This document shows positions 7,371 through 16,375 of a stretch of 64,000 bases of DNA, one piece after another. The position numbers and the translations under genes were made by a program. The notes beneath the pieces are model-generated. The model saw only the letters and a program-made list of their open reading frames with translations. It was not told where the DNA came from and made no database searches. How positions within the stretch are numbered: position 1 is the first letter of the stretch; every line of letters starts with the position of its first letter. The stretch comes from JBPCNH01 sp051001455 (GTDB lineage Bacteria; Actinomycetota; CADDZG01; WHSQ01). The DNA is taken from contig JBPCNH010000011.1 in assembly GCA_051001455.1 (NCBI GenBank), forward strand, positions 1 to 64,000, read 5' to 3'.

Positions 7371-8591
7371 CTAGAGGTGCTCGGGGAAACGCGCTTCTTC
7401 CACCAGTTCCTGGCTCCGCTCCCTGAAGACGTAGAAATGAAGCAGCAGCATGCCGACCACCGCCACGAGCGAAGCGGTGAAGAAGAGACCCCGGTAGCCG
7501 AGTAGCGCTGCCACCGCGCCGAGGGACAGAGCCCCGGCTCCGAAGGCGAGGTCGAAGAAAGCGGTGAACGTCCCCACGACGGCTCCTCGCTCGGTTGCCG
7601 GGGTGCCCCTGATCGCCAGGGTCATCAGCGCCGGGAACGCCAGTGCTTGGCCGATCCCGAACAGGACCGCCCCGATGAAGAGCCCGGCGGGGGATGCCCA
7701 CAGCGCGATGAGGGCGAGCGCGATCGCCGACGTTGCCAGTGCCGAGGTGGCGGCGCGCCGGGGCCCGAGGATGTCCGGGAGTCGCGCCCCGATGCTCCTG
7801 ATCGCGAGCACCACCGCCGAATAGGTGGCGAAGACGAGCTTGGAGCCGGACATCCCGATGTCGAGCGCGTAGAGGGGGATGAAGGTCGAGAAGCCGGCCA
7901 AACCCCACACACTCGTAGCGAGGATGGTTCCCGGGACGAGCCCGGCCTTGTGGACGAAACGGTTGCCGGGTACGACCAGCGCGTTGCGCACTTCGTCCGA
8001 ACGGGTCTCGGGCACGCGCAGTCCGATGGCCGCCGCGACGACGGCCGCCGCCGCCGCAACCAGATAAGTGGCCGTGAAACTTGATGCGTGGAGGACGAAC
8101 TCTCCGATCACGGGGCCCGCCCCGATGCCTGAATAGAGGGCGAGCGAGAAGAAGCTCAGCGCTTCGCCGCGTCGTTCGTCGGGAGCGAGGTCGTTGATAG
8201 CGCTGGCCGCGCCGACATAGAAGGCGGCCTCGCCCATCCCGGTCACGAGCCGCAGCGCAATCAGGGGAACGATCGTGGTGACGGCTGCATAGCCTGCTAT
8301 CGAGATGGCGACGGCTGCCGCTCCTCCGATCATCAGCATCCTGCGCCCGCGCCTGTCGCCGATCCCACCGATGAAGGGGCGCACCACGACCGCAGAGAAG
8401 GCGAAGGAGCCGATCACCAGACCGACCGAGACGCTGTTGCCCCCGAGTGGACCCTCTACGTAGCGGGGGAGGGTAGGGAGGAGCGTGCCGATCGAAACGA
8501 AGTAAGCGAAGGTTGAAAACGTGATCAGCAGGAACGGGGGGGTCACGAGCTTCGGCCGGGCGCGATGGGTCGTTCTACTGCCGTTCAGCAA
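7371..8591 (-). CDS. MFS transporter (drug-efflux type)
   Basis: A polytopic protein of about 406 residues with the 12-helix major facilitator plan. The loop 2-3 signature appears as GGIGDRRGRRMLMIGG, and helices such as LIALRLVTGMGEAAFYVGAASAI and ALFGIGQALAFPALMTLAI follow the pattern of DHA1-type efflux pumps. A TTG at 8591 is preferred because GGAGGA lies three bases upstream; a GTG at 8678 would add 29 residues of non-membrane sequence lacking a ribosome-binding site. It is divergent from the 2-oxoglutarate decarboxylase gene. Substrate is unknown. Confidence 0.85.
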   Translation of the reverse strand: MLNGSRTTHRARPKLVTPPFLLITFSTFAYFVSIGTLLPTLPRYVEGPLGGNSVSVGLVIGSFAFSAVVVRPFIGGIGDRRGRRMLMIGGAAAVAISIAGYAAVTTIVPLIALRLVTGMGEAAFYVGAASAINDLAPDERRGEALSFFSLALYSGIGAGPVIGEFVLHASSFTATYLVAAAAAVVAAAIGLRVPETRSDEVRNALVVPGNRFVHKAGLVPGTILATSVWGLAGFSTFIPLYALDIGMSGSKLVFATYSAVVLAIRSIGARLPDILGPRRAATSALATSAIALALIALWASPAGLFIGAVLFGIGQALAFPALMTLAIRGTPATERGAVVGTFTAFFDLAFGAGALSLGAVAALLGYRGLFFTASLVAVVGMLLLHFYVFRERSQELVEEARFPEHL

Positions 8592-8731
8592 GGTTCCTCC
8601 GGGGGTCGAGATGTTCCAGGAGCCACAACGCAGGTAAGGAGGCCCGATTCCGAGTCGATCGGCCCGTATCGGGTACACAGTGTGGCATCTACACTTGAGA
8701 TAGGGAAAAAATCGACCAACCTGCCCTGAAG

Positions 8732-11700
8732 GTGACTTTTTTGGACAGCAATCTCGAGCGTGAGGCGTTCGGACCGAATAGCTGGCTCGTAGACGAGATG
8801 CACCAGCGCTATCTCGAGAACCCTCGCTCGGTCAACGATGAGTGGCAGGAGTTCTTCGAGGACTACAGTCCGGCGACGCCCCAGCCTCCGGCCCGAGCTG
8901 CCCGGGCCGAACCAGAGAGCACGGCCAAGGAGCGCGCCGCCGAGACATCCCCGCAGCCGGCCGCCGAAAAGAAGGCCGTTGCCGAGGGGCAGGTCCCCGA
9001 GGGAGCCGTGGCGCTGCGAGGCATCTCCGCGAAGATCGCCGAGAACATGCAGGCCTCGATCGAGGTCCCGACGGCCACTTCGGTGCGCACCATCCCGGCC
9101 AAGCTCCTCGAGGAGAACCGTCGCATCATCAACCGCTACTTGGCGCAACGGCGCGGCGGGAAGGTGTCTTTCACCCATCTGATCGGCTTCGCGATCATGC
9201 GGGCGCTCGAAGCGCGCCCGGCGATGAAGGCCAGCTACACCGAGGTAGACGGGCAGGCCTATCTCGTGCAGAACAAGCACGTGCACTTCGGGCTCGCAGT
9301 GGACGTCAGCAAGGATGATGGCTCCCGCGTCCTTTACGTCCCGAACATCAAGAACGCCGACGAGCTCGACTTCTCCGGTTTCTGGGCTTGCTACGAGGAT
9401 CTGATCAAGAAGGTTCGCAACAACAAGCTGACGGTCGAGGATTTCTCAGGTACCACCGTCACGCTTACCAATCCCGGGACGGTCGGCACGTCCCTGAGCG
9501 TTCCCCGCCTTATGCCGGGGCAGGGTGTGATCATCGGAACGGGTGCGATCAAGTTCCCGCCCGAGTACGAGGCGGCGGATCCCAGGCGGCTGGCTCAGAT
9601 CGGGGTTTCGAAGCTCATCACGATCACCTCGACTTACGACCATCGTGTGATCCAGGGCGCCGAATCCGGTGAGTTCCTGAACTACATCCATCAATTGTTG
9701 CTCGGGTCCGATCGTTTCTACGACGAGATCTTCGCTTCTCTGTGCATCCCTTACGAGCCGGTTCGCTGGAGCCGTGACGTCTCGACCATCGAGGACATCG
9801 ACCTGACGCTCGAGAAGCAGTCGAGGGTGATCCAGCTGATCAACATGTACCGCGTGCGGGGGCATCTCCTCGCCGAGATCAACCCAATCGCATGGGAGGT
9901 CCTCTCCTATCCGGAGCTCGACCTCTCGCACTACGGGCTCACCGTCTGGGACCTCGACCGAGAGTTCCTCACCGATGGGTTGCTCGGCGAACACAAGATG
10001 TCCCTGCGGGACACCATCGACAACCTGCGCGATGCGTATTGCGGGACCGTAGGCGTTGAGTACATGCACATCAGCCACGTCGAGCAGAAGAAGTGGATCC
10101 AGGAGCGCGTCGAGGCCAAGCCTCCGGAGCTGTCTCCATCGGACAAGAAGCACATCCTCGATCGTCTGAACGCGGCGGAATCGTTCGAGCGCTTCTTGCA
10201 CGCCAAGTTCACCGGTCAGAAGCGGTTCTCACTCGAGGGTGCCGAAAGCGTTATCCCGATGCTCGATTTCCTTTTGGAGGACGCGGCGACCGCGGGCTTG
10301 ATCGAAGCTGTGATCGGCATGGCCCACCGTGGACGCCTGAATCTGCTGGCGAACATCGTCGGGAAACCGGCGAGCGAGATCTTCAGCGAGTTCGAGGGCA
10401 GCATCTTGCCCGACCAGGTCCAAGGTTCGGGTGACGTGAAATACCACCTCGGGATGACCGGTCGTTTCACGGCTCGGAACGAGAACACGATCGGCGTCGT
10501 GATGGCGTCGAACCCTTCCCATCTCGAGGCGGTTGACCCGGTCGTTGAAGGGATGGCGCGTGCCAAACAAGACTTGCTTGGCGTTGGCTACCACGGTTCC
10601 GTATTGCCGATCCTGCTGCACGGCGATGCCGCCTTCGCCGGCCAAGGAGTCGTTGCCGAGACGCTGCAGCTTTCCGAGGTGAATGGGTATCGCACGGGCG
10701 GGACCGTCCACATCGTGGTCAACAACCAGATCGGCTTCACGACATCGCCAGAGCACGCCCGCTCCACCCAGTACGCGACCGACGTGGCGAAGACGATCCA
10801 GGCGCCGATCTTCCACGTCAACGGCGATGATCCCGAAGCCTGCGTGCGTGTGATGCGGCTGGCTTTCGAGTATCGCCAGAAGTTCGGCACCGACATCGTG
10901 ATCGACCTCGTCTGCTACCGGCGTTACGGACATAACGAGGGAGACGACCCCTCGTACACGCAGCCGCTTATGTATTCGCAGATCGAGGAACGCCGCAGCG
11001 TGCGCAAGCTTTACCTCGAGAAGCTGCTCAACAAGGGCGATCTCACCGTTGAAGAAGCCGAGCAGTCCTTCGAGGACTTCCGTTCTCGTCTCCAGGATGC
11101 TTTCGAGCAGACGAAGGAGGCGATCCCCGAAGAGAAACCGCGGGCGCAACCACCCCCGGACCCCGATGGAGTCCTGCTTCCCGTCGCGACCGGCGTGGAA
11201 CGCCCGATCCTCGACAAGGTGCACAAGGTCCTGACCACCTTCCCAGATGGATTCGAACCACACCCCAAGCTGAAGAAGCAGATCGAGAAACGTGCCGGCA
11301 TGCTGGATGAGGATGCGGTCGATTGGGCCGGGGGAGAAGCGCTCGCTTTCGGCTCGCTGTTACTCGAGGGATTCCGGGTCCGGTTGGCGGGACAGGATTC
11401 CCGGCGCGGCACCTTCAGCCAGCGCCATTCGGTGCTGGTGGACTACCGCACCGAAGAGGAGTACGTGCCGCTTCAGAACCTCGCCGAGGATCAAGCGACC
11501 TTCCGCTCCCTCGACTCGATCCTCAGCGAATTCGCCGTGATGGCCTTCGAGTACGGCTACTCGGTAGCCAACGGTGATGCCCTTGTGTTGTGGGAGGCGC
11601 AATTCGGAGACTTCGTGAACGCCGGTCAGGTGGTCGTCGACCAGTTCGTTGTCGCCGGCGAGGACAAGTGGAAGCAATCGAGTGGCCTTGTCCTGCTACT

Positions 11701-12346
11701 GCCGCACGGATACGAGGGTCAAGGACCCGAGCATTCCAGCGCGCGTATCGAACGCTTCCTCACGCTAGCGGCCGAGGACAACATCCAGGTGGCACAACCG
11801 ACCACGGCCGCTCAGTACTTCCACCTCTTGCGGCGCCAGATGCATCGCACGCTTCGCAAGCCGCTGGTCGTTTTCACTCCGAAATCGCTGCTGCGCAGCG
11901 CCGTAGCTCGCAGCACCGCAGCCGAGTTCACCGATGGGCACTTCAGAGAGTTGCTCGACGACTCGAGTGCAGAGGATCCCGCCTCGGTAACGCGGCTTTT
12001 GCTGTGTAGCGGCAAGATCGCGTATCCGTTGATGGAGCGGCGTGATGAAGAGGGCGCGCCGGCCGCGGTGATCCGCTTCGAGCAGCTCTATCCGTTCCCG
12101 CGCGCGGCGATCGATGCCGTTTTCGAGCGGTATCCGAACGCCAAAGAGATCGTGTGGGTTCAGGAAGAGCCGGCGAACATGGCCGCATGGACCTTCATCC
12201 AGGCTCGTCTAGATCGACAGATGCCCGAAGGCCGCAACTTGCACCGGGTCTCTCGCCCCGAGAGCGGGAGTCCGGCCACAGGCTCATCGAGCATCCATAG
12301 CCAAGAACACCAAGACCTACTGAACCGAGCCTTCGCCCCCCTCTAA
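8732..12346 (+). CDS. kgd: Multifunctional 2-oxoglutarate decarboxylase/dehydrogenase (E2 core-E1 fusion)
   Basis: A 1,204-residue KGD/SucA protein of the actinobacterial type. Residues 1-40 form the E1 N-terminal segment (FGPNSWLVDEMHQRYLENP), followed by an Ala/Pro linker, then a succinyltransferase core (about 85-335) with the catalytic His in TYDHRVIQGAESGEFL. No lipoyl domain precedes it, as in mycobacterial KGD. The E1 part (from about 350) has MAHRGRLNLLANIVGK, the ThDP motif GDAAF and NNQIGFTT, and the RRYGHNEGDDPSYTQP loop. It decarboxylates 2-oxoglutarate in the TCA cycle and feeds succinyl transfer to CoA. GTG at 8732 is used here; a TTG at 8741 with AAGGTG upstream is an equally good start. 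Confidence 0.96.
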   Translation: MTFLDSNLEREAFGPNSWLVDEMHQRYLENPRSVNDEWQEFFEDYSPATPQPPARAARAEPESTAKERAAETSPQPAAEKKAVAEGQVPEGAVALRGISAKIAENMQASIEVPTATSVRTIPAKLLEENRRIINRYLAQRRGGKVSFTHLIGFAIMRALEARPAMKASYTEVDGQAYLVQNKHVHFGLAVDVSKDDGSRVLYVPNIKNADELDFSGFWACYEDLIKKVRNNKLTVEDFSGTTVTLTNPGTVGTSLSVPRLMPGQGVIIGTGAIKFPPEYEAADPRRLAQIGVSKLITITSTYDHRVIQGAESGEFLNYIHQLLLGSDRFYDEIFASLCIPYEPVRWSRDVSTIEDIDLTLEKQSRVIQLINMYRVRGHLLAEINPIAWEVLSYPELDLSHYGLTVWDLDREFLTDGLLGEHKMSLRDTIDNLRDAYCGTVGVEYMHISHVEQKKWIQERVEAKPPELSPSDKKHILDRLNAAESFERFLHAKFTGQKRFSLEGAESVIPMLDFLLEDAATAGLIEAVIGMAHRGRLNLLANIVGKPASEIFSEFEGSILPDQVQGSGDVKYHLGMTGRFTARNENTIGVVMASNPSHLEAVDPVVEGMARAKQDLLGVGYHGSVLPILLHGDAAFAGQGVVAETLQLSEVNGYRTGGTVHIVVNNQIGFTTSPEHARSTQYATDVAKTIQAPIFHVNGDDPEACVRVMRLAFEYRQKFGTDIVIDLVCYRRYGHNEGDDPSYTQPLMYSQIEERRSVRKLYLEKLLNKGDLTVEEAEQSFEDFRSRLQDAFEQTKEAIPEEKPRAQPPPDPDGVLLPVATGVERPILDKVHKVLTTFPDGFEPHPKLKKQIEKRAGMLDEDAVDWAGGEALAFGSLLLEGFRVRLAGQDSRRGTFSQRHSVLVDYRTEEEYVPLQNLAEDQATFRSLDSILSEFAVMAFEYGYSVANGDALVLWEAQFGDFVNAGQVVVDQFVVAGEDKWKQSSGLVLLLPHGYEGQGPEHSSARIERFLTLAAEDNIQVAQPTTAAQYFHLLRRQMHRTLRKPLVVFTPKSLLRSAVARSTAAEFTDGHFRELLDDSSAEDPASVTRLLLCSGKIAYPLMERRDEEGAPAAVIRFEQLYPFPRAAIDAVFERYPNAKEIVWVQEEPANMAAWTFIQARLDRQMPEGRNLHRVSRPESGSPATGSSSIHSQEHQDLLNRAFAPL

Positions 12347-12356
12347 GCGAAAGTGG

Positions 12357-13379
12357 TTAGACGAGGCCCTTTTCGCGGGCCGCGTTCACGGTGTCGGCGA
12401 GGGTCGCCAGCGCGTCGTATTCGGGTTCCCATCCGAGTTGGGTCTTCGCCTTGCTGCAATCCATCAGGACCGGCACCCTGATGGCGTTCAACCATGACGC
12501 TTTCGCGGGCATGAGCGGGAGGCGAGACACGATCTTTATCGTCGCGTCCAGCGCTATCTCGGGGATCGGGAGGGAATACCACCCGAGCGCTCGTGCTAGA
12601 TCGGAGATCGTGACGTCACCGTCACCGGCCAGGTTGTAGACCCCGGGGTTGCCCTTACCGATCGTTGCCGTCAAGAGCGCCCTCGCGACGTCGTCTTCGT
12701 GCACGAGTTGGAAGGGCACACCAGGATCCGGCACCACCGGGCGGAGTAGTGGGACCGCTCCAACGATCTTCTTCACTGCCGTAGGGATCTTGTCGCCTAG
12801 TTGCACGAACGGGATCTCTTCGATCAAGGACAAGGCGGTCGGTCCCGCGACGATGCAGGGACGGAAGGTGTAGGCCGCGATCTGCGATGTGGCGGTGGCC
12901 TCTTCTAGCAGATTTTCGACTTGGGCTTTCTGAGCCGAATAAGGGTATCCCTGGGTGCCGCGTGGCGGCACGCTCTCGTCGAGAGGACTGGGATTGTCGG
13001 CGTGGAAGCCGTAGGCCGCTACCGACGAGGTGTAGATCAGCCGTTTAGCGTCGGCAGAAACGGCGGCTTCGAACACGTTGCGGGAACCTTGCAGGTTCAC
13101 GGCACCGTCATCGCCACCTGCATCCACGATCAGGAATGCCAGGTGGACCACGGCGTCGGCGTCCTTGACGAGGATGTCGACGGAGTCGCGATCGAGGACA
13201 TCGCCCTGCATGTACTCGGTCTTGGTCCATCCTTCGGTCTCAGGATCGAAAGGACGGCGCGCCATCCCGATCACACGCTCGACCTGAGGGGCGCCCTCGA
13301 GGGCTCGGATGAAGGCTCTGCCGATGTCCCCGGTCGGTCCCGTGACGGCTACGGTGAGCGGACTCTGATCCTGGCTCAA
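12357..13379 (-). CDS. NAD-dependent epimerase/dehydratase (extended SDR)
   Basis: A 340-residue Rossmann-fold protein. The nucleotide-binding motif is GPTGDIG (residues 14-20), an acidic DVLDRDSV segment marks the adenine pocket, VVHLAFL follows, and the catalytic pair is YSAQK with Ser in TSSVAAYG. The C-terminal half has the FQLVHEDDVARALLTA substrate-domain signature of UDP-sugar epimerase-like SDRs. The substrate cannot be told from sequence. It converges on kgd with ten bases between stop codons and is read towards it. Confidence 0.85.
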   Translation of the reverse strand: MSQDQSPLTVAVTGPTGDIGRAFIRALEGAPQVERVIGMARRPFDPETEGWTKTEYMQGDVLDRDSVDILVKDADAVVHLAFLIVDAGGDDGAVNLQGSRNVFEAAVSADAKRLIYTSSVAAYGFHADNPSPLDESVPPRGTQGYPYSAQKAQVENLLEEATATSQIAAYTFRPCIVAGPTALSLIEEIPFVQLGDKIPTAVKKIVGAVPLLRPVVPDPGVPFQLVHEDDVARALLTATIGKGNPGVYNLAGDGDVTISDLARALGWYSLPIPEIALDATIKIVSRLPLMPAKASWLNAIRVPVLMDCSKAKTQLGWEPEYDALATLADTVNAAREKGLV

Positions 13380-13508
13380 CTCTCTCCTCGCTCTAGGTCC
13401 GACATCCAGCCTAGTCCGAGATCCGAGCTTTCTCTTCAGAGCTCCATCGTTGACCGCTAGGGTCGCTTCCTATGACCGAACTAGAGCCTTTGCTCGTAGT
13501 CTCCAACG

Positions 13509-14252
13509 ATGGCTATCGATAAGCAGCTGGCACTCGAGCAGGTCCTCGATACCGGTGATGAGTGGCAGTCGTGGCGCGCTCTGCGTCTCGGGGGCGACGA
13601 TGTCGAAGGCCCGCCCGACGTCCCGGCTCAAGACGAGATGGGCGCGTTCATAGGACCGAGTGGTTCCGCTTCCCCCGGCGCTACGGGTGAGGGACTGTGC
13701 CATCTAAAGCTGCTGGGTCTCGCCTCCTCCGGGGCAGCGGTGATAGCGGCTGATTTCCTGCAGGAGGTGCAGACGCCTGCTCAGGCATGGCTCGACTCTC
13801 CGCACAACGTGCCGGGTGAGCTCGACAACCCGGCGGCGAGCCGGGTGTGGGCAACCGCATCCGCTACCTGCGCGCTGTTGGCGGTAGAGCGAGACCCCGG
13901 TCCGCGAGCCATCGATCTACTGCGCGGCGAGGCGGATCTCACGGGACGCTTCACCGGAGGCGCCTACCCGACCTTCGCCGCTGCCGGGGCCTACTGGTTG
14001 GCGTCGGGACCTAAGACGGAGATGGCCGAATGGGCCCTGCGCTGGTCTCGGGAGGCCGCCGAGGACTGGTGGGGGCCGTGGGAGCGCGCCACGGCCCTGA
14101 CTTTCTGGGGAGCGGCCGGGATACCACTCGAGAATCAGACGGTCGAGCTGTTCCTCGACGAGCTTTATGACAGCGCGCCGCCCGAAGGCTGGCTCGATGA
14201 CGCCGGCCTGACCCTGCGGACGCTCGAACTGGGCGCTTTCTTCGGCGCCTGA
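13509..14252 (+). CDS. Hypothetical protein (helical, Trp-rich)
   Basis: A 247-residue protein without signal peptide. It is Ala/Trp-rich with helix pairs such as ATASATCALLAVERDPGPRA, FAAAGAYWLASG and WALRWSREAAEDWWGPWERA, suggesting an all-helical, perhaps alpha-toroid-like fold. No catalytic motif is evident and I do not recognise a family. It is divergent from the epimerase gene and is followed by a small acidic protein gene on the same strand. Confidence 0.6.
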   Translation: MAIDKQLALEQVLDTGDEWQSWRALRLGGDDVEGPPDVPAQDEMGAFIGPSGSASPGATGEGLCHLKLLGLASSGAAVIAADFLQEVQTPAQAWLDSPHNVPGELDNPAASRVWATASATCALLAVERDPGPRAIDLLRGEADLTGRFTGGAYPTFAAAGAYWLASGPKTEMAEWALRWSREAAEDWWGPWERATALTFWGAAGIPLENQTVELFLDELYDSAPPEGWLDDAGLTLRTLELGAFFGA

Positions 14253-14366
14253 GTCCTTCCTAGAGGTGAGCTTGCTCAGGGGTTGGGTAAGGGTCACAGG
14301 TAGTTGCACGCAGCCGCAACACCTACACGGACGGATTCCTTCGGGAGTTCGAATAGGAGGGACGAC

Positions 14367-14597
14367 ATGGCATCGAAGGACGAGTCCACTCAACCGATCT
14401 CGATCCAAGAACTAGAGGAACTGGAGAAAGAGGAGCGCGAGGACGTCGAGACGGTGCCTCCGGACAAGTCTCCTGCAGACACCTCGCAGGCGCCTGATGT
14501 CGATCCCGACACCGCCGAGGGTCCGCCTCCGTCCCAGGACGACCCGCCGGCTCCCGGCGGCCGCATCCCGCCGCGCGGGGATGAGAGCGGGGTTTAG
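14367..14597 (+). CDS. Small acidic, disordered protein
   Basis: A 76-residue protein made mostly of Asp, Glu, Pro and Ser: an N-terminal helical segment ISIQELEELEKEEREDVE followed by a Pro/Asp-rich tail. The ATG at 14367 is selected over an upstream ATG because AGGAGG sits at 14355-14360. Likely intrinsically disordered and cytoplasmic. No function can be assigned. Confidence 0.6.
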   Translation: MASKDESTQPISIQELEELEKEEREDVETVPPDKSPADTSQAPDVDPDTAEGPPPSQDDPPAPGGRIPPRGDESGV

Positions 14598-14634
14598 TTC
14601 TAAACCGTCGGCCTAGCCCGGTCATACTTGCTCG

Positions 14635-15408
14635 ATGGTCGAGTGGGAGCTACGGGACGGGATCGCAGTCTTGGAGGTTGTGAATCCTCCGGTCAACGCG
14701 CTCGACGGGAACGTACTGGGTTCGTTCGCCGCTGCACTAGACGAGATCGACAGGTCCGACGCGATCGCTCTAATAGTCAGCGGGCGCGGTGAAGCTTTCT
14801 CCGCAGGAGCGGATCTATTCCGGATACTGGCCGAGAGCCCGGAGTATCTCGCTCGGTCTCAAGTGAAACTGTCCGAGTCGTTCGGCAGGTTGTTCATGTT
14901 CCCGCGTCCGGTGGTCGCTGCCGTGAACGGACATGCGATCGCAGGCGGGTGTGTGATCTCGTGTGCTGCCGACCATGTGGTGGCCGTCGATACCGAGGAC
15001 GTGCGCATCGGACTTGCCGAACTGAAAGTCGGCGTCCCGTTTCCTGCGTGGGCGTTGGAGATCGCGAGGTACCGTGTTGCGCCGCAGTTCCTGGAAGAGG
15101 CCCTGTACTTCGGGCGTCTCTACGGGCCGGCGGAAGCTATGCGACGCGGCTTCATCAACGAGGTGGTGACGCCGGGCGCCCTCATGGACAGAGCTTTCGA
15201 GGTGGCGAGGCGGCTGGCGGGGATCCCTAAAGAGACGTTTCGGTTGACCAAGGAGGCCGTGCGGTGGCCGGTGGCCGAGCGGGCCCGTACTCACGGCGCG
15301 GCTCACGACGACGAGGTGCGGGAGGCGTGGGCTTCAGATCAGGTGCGGGCATCGATGCAATCGTTCCTCGATCGCACCTTTGGTCACGCTTCAGAACCGG
15401 CCGACTAG
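14635..15408 (+). CDS. Enoyl-CoA hydratase/isomerase family protein
   Basis: A 257-residue crotonase-fold protein. The two oxyanion-hole segments are clear: GRGEAFSAGADLFRI (about residues 50-64) and GHAIAGGCVISCAADHVV (about 102-119). The segment LAELKVGVPFPAWALEIAR replaces the usual hydratase Glu motif, and the C-terminal helices (RRGFINEVVTPGALMDRAFEVA) match the family. It probably acts on acyl-CoA esters in fatty acid or amino acid degradation, but the particular reaction is uncertain because the second catalytic Glu is not in its usual context. The ATG at 14635 has no strong ribosome-binding site. Confidence 0.88.
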   Translation: MVEWELRDGIAVLEVVNPPVNALDGNVLGSFAAALDEIDRSDAIALIVSGRGEAFSAGADLFRILAESPEYLARSQVKLSESFGRLFMFPRPVVAAVNGHAIAGGCVISCAADHVVAVDTEDVRIGLAELKVGVPFPAWALEIARYRVAPQFLEEALYFGRLYGPAEAMRRGFINEVVTPGALMDRAFEVARRLAGIPKETFRLTKEAVRWPVAERARTHGAAHDDEVREAWASDQVRASMQSFLDRTFGHASEPAD

Positions 15409-15469
15409 CAATGCTGCCGTTCGGTTTGCGCATCCGGTCCCCAGGGAACGGAGCGAAAGGCAGAGACGG

Positions 15470-15769
15470 TCAGGAGTGGGAGCGAAGGTAGTCGATGTAG
15501 AGGGGGCGGAGTCCCTCTAGGGCCCCCGGGTCCGAGCTCGTGTTGATGGCGTCGGTTAGGAGCGCGCTCAGTTTCATGATGTCCCCCTGAGCCTCCTCGA
15601 CGTCGCCGCCCGCCGCTTGGGCGGCAGGAAGCGCTTTCAGGAGACGCCAAGCAAAACCGAGGTCGCGCTTCTCCTTCGCGAGGGCGATGGCGCGTTCGTG
15701 GAGCTCCCGCGAGTCGAGTGCTTCGAGATCTTGGTTCGTCATGGCCTGCATCTTAAGGTCCGCACCCAC
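15470..15769 (-). CDS. Small hypothetical helical protein
   Basis: A protein of up to 99 residues, mainly helical: LDSRELHERAIALAKEKRDLGFAWRLLKALPAA, then GDVEEAQGDIMKLSALLTDAI. A GTG at 15769 has AAGGAG only two bases upstream, which is tight; ATG at 15742 (MTNQDLEAL) is a plausible alternative start. The heptad-like spacing and lack of signal peptide suggest a cytoplasmic helical bundle. Family not recognised. Confidence 0.55.
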   Translation of the reverse strand: MGADLKMQAMTNQDLEALDSRELHERAIALAKEKRDLGFAWRLLKALPAAQAAGGDVEEAQGDIMKLSALLTDAINTSSDPGALEGLRPLYIDYLRSHS

Positions 15770-15848
15770 GGCTCCTTCCTACCCGAGCTGGAACGCTGGC
15801 GGCCCAGCAATTACCAACAGAACTTTCAGGAGGATTTCGGGGCAAAGG

Positions 15849-16049
15849 TCACGAATCCGGTTCGAAGTCGAGAGGCCTGGACTGCAACGCGGGAGGAGCT
15901 GAGAACCCACTGCGTTCGGAGTCCACCCATGCGTCCACCGCGTTGATGGGCGTGATGTTCAGCAGGAGATCGAGCTCCTTTTCGATCGCGGTCAACTCTC
16001 GATCAACCTCGGTTACTCCTGTGAGCTCAGACTCTAGAATCGTGGTCAT
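15849..16049 (-). CDS. 66-residue protein resembling the N-terminus of a DUF1704/tyrosine carboxypeptidase-like protein
   Basis: The sequence EVDRELTAIEKELDLLLNIT, PINAVDAWVDSERSGF and a RPLDFEPD ending resemble the first 60 residues of DUF1704 (QEGLA-motif, MATCAP-like) metallopeptidases as I remember them. The reading frame stops immediately after this, with no HExxx-type catalytic region in any frame downstream. It is either an N-terminal remnant of a lost peptidase gene or a free-standing small protein. The ATG at 16049 is a usual start, but the gene product cannot be catalytic. Confidence 0.45.
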   Translation of the reverse strand: MTTILESELTGVTEVDRELTAIEKELDLLLNITPINAVDAWVDSERSGFSAPPALQSRPLDFEPDS

Positions 16050-16159
16050 CTAACACGTGATACCCGTCGTATCCCTCGGATACTCACTCGACCGGGCTAG
16101 GCGCCCGCTGGCCTGGTTATTGTTGGTATCCACAACCAACATGTCCGTCAGGAGGGGAT

Positions 16160-16366
16160 ATGTGCCGTTCGATCAAGACCCTGCGTACCGAACCCGATCT
16201 CAGCTCCGAGGACATCGAGGCTGCTGCGCTTCAGTTCGTGCGCAAGGTAAGTGGCTACCGGAAGCCGAGCCGGGCCAACCAAGAGGCCTTCGACACGGCC
16301 GTTGCCGAGATCACTCGGGCCACCGAGAATCTGCTGGATGGTCTCGTTACGCGGAACGTCGCGTAG
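16160..16366 (+). CDS. DUF2277 family protein
   Basis: A 68-residue protein with the family signature: MCRSIKTL at the N-terminus, EDIEAAALQFVRKVSGYRKP in the middle and FDTAVAEITRATENLLDGL near the end. Family members are short (70-90 residues) and of unknown function; the conserved MCR start and QFVRK-SG motif make recognition secure. GGAGG at 16151-16155 supports the ATG at 16160. It converges with the metallophosphoesterase gene, with nine bases between the stop codons. Confidence 0.85.
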   Translation: MCRSIKTLRTEPDLSSEDIEAAALQFVRKVSGYRKPSRANQEAFDTAVAEITRATENLLDGLVTRNVA

Positions 16367-16375
16367 CCGTACGCG

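Noticed and set aside
10229..11263. Long antisense frame inside kgd
   Set aside because: Shadow of a highly conserved GC-rich coding sequence; no motifs and composition of an antisense frame.
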